Assembly: GCF_003710255.1 (NCBI RefSeq)
Contig: NZ_RHIB01000001.1
Location: 2,294,001 to 2,358,000 of the forward strand
Direction of reading: 5' to 3'
Length of the DNA stretch: 64,000 nt
Source: Alteribacter keqinensis
Lineage (GTDB): Bacteria; Bacillota; Bacilli; Bacillales; Salisediminibacteriaceae
A program made the position numbers and the translations under genes. Positions 61,372 through 64,000 of the stretch are shown piece after piece (within the stretch, counting starts at the first letter, position 1; every line of letters starts with the position of its first letter). The notes beneath the pieces are model-generated. The model worked only from the letters and a program-made list of their open reading frames with translations. It made no database searches and was not told the origin of the DNA.

Positions 61372-62526
61372 CTATTCCATCCGCTCGATGATCGTCGCAT
61401 TCGCCATCCCGTAACCTTCACACATCGTCTGCAGCCCGTATCTTCCGCCGCTTCGCTCAAGCTCATGAATCATGGAGGTCATGAGGCGGGCTCCGCTCGC
61501 CCCCAGCGGATGCCCTAAAGCGATGGCTCCTCCGTTCGGGTTCATCTTCTTCGGATCAGCTCCCGTTTCTTTTAACCAGGCTAACGGCACAGGTGCAAAA
61601 GCTTCGTTAACTTCAAAAACGTCAATGTCATCAAGGGTAAGGCCTGATTTTTCAAGCACCTTCTCTGTAGCAGGAATCGGCCCTGTGAGCATCAGTGTCG
61701 GATCAGACCCTACAACGACACGGGTGTGAATACGAAACCTTGGTTTTAACCCCAGTTCTTCAGCTTTTTCCCGGCTCATAATAAGAATGGCACCGGCTCC
61801 GTCACTGATCTGACTTGAGTTCCCGGGATGAATGGTCCCTCCCTCGATAAAGGAAGGATTCAGCCCTGCCAGCTTTTCTGCTGTTGTTCCTTCCCGTGGG
61901 CCTGTGTCGTGCATGACCTCTTCAACCGTTCCGTCCGGGAGAGTAACGGAAACAGGGACAATCTCTTTATCAAAGAAACCCTTTTTTTGCGCAGTCAGGG
62001 CTCTCCTGTGGCTTTCTGCTGCATACTCGTCCATCTCTTCCCGGCTAAATCCCCACTTCTGAACAATCTTTTCAGCAGAAATTCCCTGGTGAACGATTTC
62101 GTATTTTCCGGTCAGCTGTTCACTTGGTTTAGCTCCCTGGAAGTTTGACCCCATCGGCACCCTGTCCATGTTCTCCACACCTGCAGCAATGACCACATCC
62201 ATATCCCCGCTCAAAACCGCCTGGCTGGCGAAGTGGACAGCCTGCTGGCTTGATCCGCACTGGCGGTCAATGGTCGTTCCGGGCACGTGCTGAGGGAAGC
62301 CTGCGATAAGAGCAGCAACCCTTCCAATATCCCCGGCTTGCTCGCCGGACTGGGTTACACAACCCATAATCACATCCTCTACAATTCCGGGGTCAATTCC
62401 GGCTCTCTTTACGACTTCCTTAAGAGCAATCGCAGCAAGATCATCGGGACGGACATGCTGGAGGGTTCCCTTCCGTCTTCCAACCGGCGTTCTGACTGCT
62501 TCAACGATGACTGCTTCTCTGTTCAT
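61372..62526 (-). CDS. Acetyl-CoA acyltransferase (thiolase)
   Basis: 384-aa thiolase, final step of beta-oxidation. Active Cys in TTIDRQCGSSQQAVHFASQA (near residue 89), EVNEAFAPVPLAWLKE, His region NPNGGAIALGHPLGASGARL, and the second Cys in LQTMCEGYGMANATII. The usual form of the last motif in this subgroup is MCEGGGMANATI; Tyr replaces a Gly next to the catalytic Cys. ATG 62526 (MNREAVIVEAVRTPVG) fits the family; an in-frame ATG at 62577 would overlap the acyl-CoA dehydrogenase gene. FadA/ThlA-like. Confidence 0.93.
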   Translation of the reverse strand: MNREAVIVEAVRTPVGRRKGTLQHVRPDDLAAIALKEVVKRAGIDPGIVEDVIMGCVTQSGEQAGDIGRVAALIAGFPQHVPGTTIDRQCGSSQQAVHFASQAVLSGDMDVVIAAGVENMDRVPMGSNFQGAKPSEQLTGKYEIVHQGISAEKIVQKWGFSREEMDEYAAESHRRALTAQKKGFFDKEIVPVSVTLPDGTVEEVMHDTGPREGTTAEKLAGLNPSFIEGGTIHPGNSSQISDGAGAILIMSREKAEELGLKPRFRIHTRVVVGSDPTLMLTGPIPATEKVLEKSGLTLDDIDVFEVNEAFAPVPLAWLKETGADPKKMNPNGGAIALGHPLGASGARLMTSMIHELERSGGRYGLQTMCEGYGMANATIIERME

Positions 62527-62554
62527 AGCGTATAACCACCCTTCTCTCGTATAC

Positions 62555-63700
62555 TTACAAGCCCATATTTTTCGCAATAATCGTTTTCATAATTTCATTT
62601 GTCCCGGCATATATCGCCGATACAGGAATGTCTCTGTAACGTCTGGCAATCTTGTATTCTTCCATATACCCGTATCCGCCATGGAGCTGCATACACGAAG
62701 AGGCTGTGTCTTTCGCCATTTCCGTCAGCTTCCACTTGGCCATTGAAACTTCGGTCACGACGTCTTCACCGGCCATATGTCTGGCAATAAGCTGATCGAG
62801 GAACGTGCGGCCCATTTCAATTTCTGTCGCCATTTCCACAAGCTTGAACTGGGTGTTCTGAAACTTGCTGACCGGCTGTCCGAATGCTTTTCGGGATTTC
62901 ACATAGTCGATGGTCGTCTGAAGCATATCCTCAGCTGCCACCTGGGCACCAATTGCAACCAGGAGGCGTTCCTGCTGAAGCTTGTCCATCATATAAAGAA
63001 ATCCTTTTCCTTCTTCACCGAGCAGGTTTTCCTTTGGCACCCGGCAGTCTTCAAAAATCAGCTCTGCGGTATCCTGGCTGTGCAGGCCGACCTTATCAAG
63101 TTTCCGGCCGCGGGAGAAGCCTTCTATTCCCCTTTCCACAACAATCAGACTCACACCTTTGTGCTTTGGTTCTGCTTTTGGGTCAGTCTTGCACGCAACC
63201 ACAACCAGATCGGAATGGATTCCATTTGTAATAAACGTCTTCTGCCCGTTCAGAACATAATGATCTCCGTCTTTAATGGCCGTGGTCCTGATGTTGGCAA
63301 GATCCGATCCTGTCCCCGGTTCAGTCATAGCCAGTGCTGTAATCGTTTCCCCGGTCACACACTTAGGCAGCCAGCGTTCTTTTTGCTCCTTCGTGGCAAA
63401 AGCCGTAAGATAAGGAACCACCACATCGTTATGAAGACCAATGCCGATCATGCTTGTTCCGACCTTCTCCAGCTCTTCGTTAATCACAACAGAAAAGCCC
63501 CAGTCCACGCCTGAACCACCGTATGCTTCCTCTACATCGGGACACAGGAATCCCTGCTCCCCCATCTTTGTCCAGAATTCCCGGGTAATCATCCGGTCTT
63601 TTTCCCATTGATCAAAGTGCGGATAGGCTTCCTTGTCCAAAAATTTCCGTAATGCCTGCCTGAACATCTGATGATCGTCTGTCAGGTATGGATGTTTCAT
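62555..63700 (-). CDS. Acyl-CoA dehydrogenase
   Basis: 381-aa FAD-dependent first enzyme of beta-oxidation. TALAMTEPGTGSDLANIRTT (residues 117-136, FAD contact), YVLNGQKTFITNGIHSDLVV, QERLLVAIGAQVAAEDML, and C-terminal MQLHGGYGYMEEYKIARRYR followed by VSAIYAGTNEIMKTI. Normal length. GGAGG ribosome site. Electrons go to ETF, whose genes are not in the window. Substrate chain length unassigned. Confidence 0.94.
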   Translation of the reverse strand: MKHPYLTDDHQMFRQALRKFLDKEAYPHFDQWEKDRMITREFWTKMGEQGFLCPDVEEAYGGSGVDWGFSVVINEELEKVGTSMIGIGLHNDVVVPYLTAFATKEQKERWLPKCVTGETITALAMTEPGTGSDLANIRTTAIKDGDHYVLNGQKTFITNGIHSDLVVVACKTDPKAEPKHKGVSLIVVERGIEGFSRGRKLDKVGLHSQDTAELIFEDCRVPKENLLGEEGKGFLYMMDKLQQERLLVAIGAQVAAEDMLQTTIDYVKSRKAFGQPVSKFQNTQFKLVEMATEIEMGRTFLDQLIARHMAGEDVVTEVSMAKWKLTEMAKDTASSCMQLHGGYGYMEEYKIARRYRDIPVSAIYAGTNEIMKTIIAKNMGL

Positions 63701-63717
63701 AAATAAACCTCCTCTTT

Positions 63718-64000
63718 TTACTTTGGCTGCATTCGAATTGCGCCGTCGAGACGGATCACTTCCCCATTCAACATCGGGTTTTCTATAATTGCTCCTGCCA
63801 ATTTTGCGTACTCTTCCGGCTGTCCGAGGCGCGACGGAAACGGGGTCATTTTTCCAAGAGCATCCCTCGCTTCATCAGGTAAAGATGCAAACATAGGTGT
63901 ATCAAACAACCCTGGCGCAATGGTCATTACCCGAATACCGGAAGAAGCCAGCTCTCGTGCAATCGGCAGTGTCATTCCAACAACCCCGCCTTTTGATGCA
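63718..64000 (-). CDS. SDR-family 3-hydroxyacyl-CoA dehydrogenase-like protein, 5'-truncated by window edge
   Basis: The frame is open to the right edge ([20 protein letters not shown]), so only the C-terminal 93 residues are visible. The Lys of the SDR Tyr-x3-Lys pair is in ASKGG; then [40 protein letters not shown] and a [13 protein letters not shown] end. This is the pattern of HSD10-type SDRs (3-hydroxyacyl-CoA or 2-methyl-3-hydroxybutyryl-CoA dehydrogenases), which fits the first visible gene of a beta-oxidation operon. 17 bases before the acyl-CoA dehydrogenase gene. Confidence 0.88.
   Translation of the reverse strand, partial: ASKGGVVGMTLPIARELASSGIRVMTIAPGLFDTPMFASLPDEARDALGKMTPFPSRLGQPEEYAKLAGAIIENPMLNGEVIRLDGAIRMQPK

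Overview
The window reads as chromosomal DNA of a low-to-mid-GC, spore-former-type Bacillaceae. Evidence: the pckA - ytlA/ytlC/ytlD - ytkD order of Bacillus subtilis, S-box (SAM-I) leaders on methionine genes, YheC/D-type ATP-grasp and YitT proteins, AGGAGG ribosome sites and U-tailed hairpin terminators. Several exported lipoproteins have extremely acidic mature parts, which fits a halophilic or alkaliphilic lifestyle (inference). No rRNA, tRNA, CRISPR array, prophage or transposase gene was seen. Both edges cut a gene: pckA lacks its N-terminus on the left and an SDR dehydrogenase lacks its N-terminus on the right.

Layout. 1-5 kb: pckA, a 45-aa membrane protein, a NitT/TauT-type ABC importer (ytlA, ytlC, ytlD) and the Nudix hydrolase ytkD. 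5-15 kb: MFS exporter, mobA and fdhE (formate dehydrogenase maturation without the enzyme), a polysaccharide deacetylase variant, an ArsB-type transporter, a DUF2642 protein, a chemoreceptor and an acetyltransferase. 15.5-25.2 kb: a sulfur/methionine block. One SAM-I riboswitch precedes a six-gene operon: an O-acetylhomoserine sulfhydrylase fused to a CoA-binding domain, a sulfonate-type ABC importer, an acetyl-CoA-synthetase-like ligase and homoserine dehydrogenase. Beside it, metX is preceded by two tandem SAM-I riboswitches, the upstream one with its own promoter and terminator but no ORF. 25.2-28.9 kb: the fructose operon fruR-fruK-fruA, whose promoter carries a cre site in its spacer. 29-40 kb: mostly single genes (YitT, a CstR-like repressor, an acidic lipoprotein, a VTT/DedA protein, a YheC/D-type protein, a PQQ-type sugar dehydrogenase, an MDR reductase, a lipid kinase) separated by dispersed repeats. 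40-44 kb: moxR - DUF58 - DUF4129 operon. 44-47.2 kb: the glyoxylate shunt aceB-aceA, led by a 53-aa four-CxxC protein. 47-52.9 kb: a PhnD-type lipoprotein behind a possible Pho box, D-amino-acid aminotransferase, TM2 protein, UDP-glucuronate epimerase and an acidic lipoprotein. 53-56.5 kb: cydD-cydC behind a near-perfect Rex operator. 56.9-64 kb: a fatty-acid or related acyl-CoA degradation operon (SDR, acyl-CoA dehydrogenase, thiolase, two AMP-ligases, CaiB/BaiF transferase).

How it fits together. Carbon flow is a theme: beta-oxidation yields acetyl-CoA, the glyoxylate shunt keeps it as C4 acids, and pckA sends these to gluconeogenesis, while fructose uptake is catabolite controlled. In the sulfur block homoserine (hom) is acetylated (metX) and sulfhydrylated (metY fusion), with a sulfur-source importer and an acetyl-CoA-forming ligase under the same SAM control. 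The intergenic DNA is rich in short dispersed elements: a GC-rich Bacillaceae-type repeat, a ~190-bp hairpin-ended MITE-like element (one copy nested in the GC-rich repeat), a TGGGACA-ended element, a 32-nt repeat at both ends of the fructose operon, and three degenerate ~20-nt tandem arrays.
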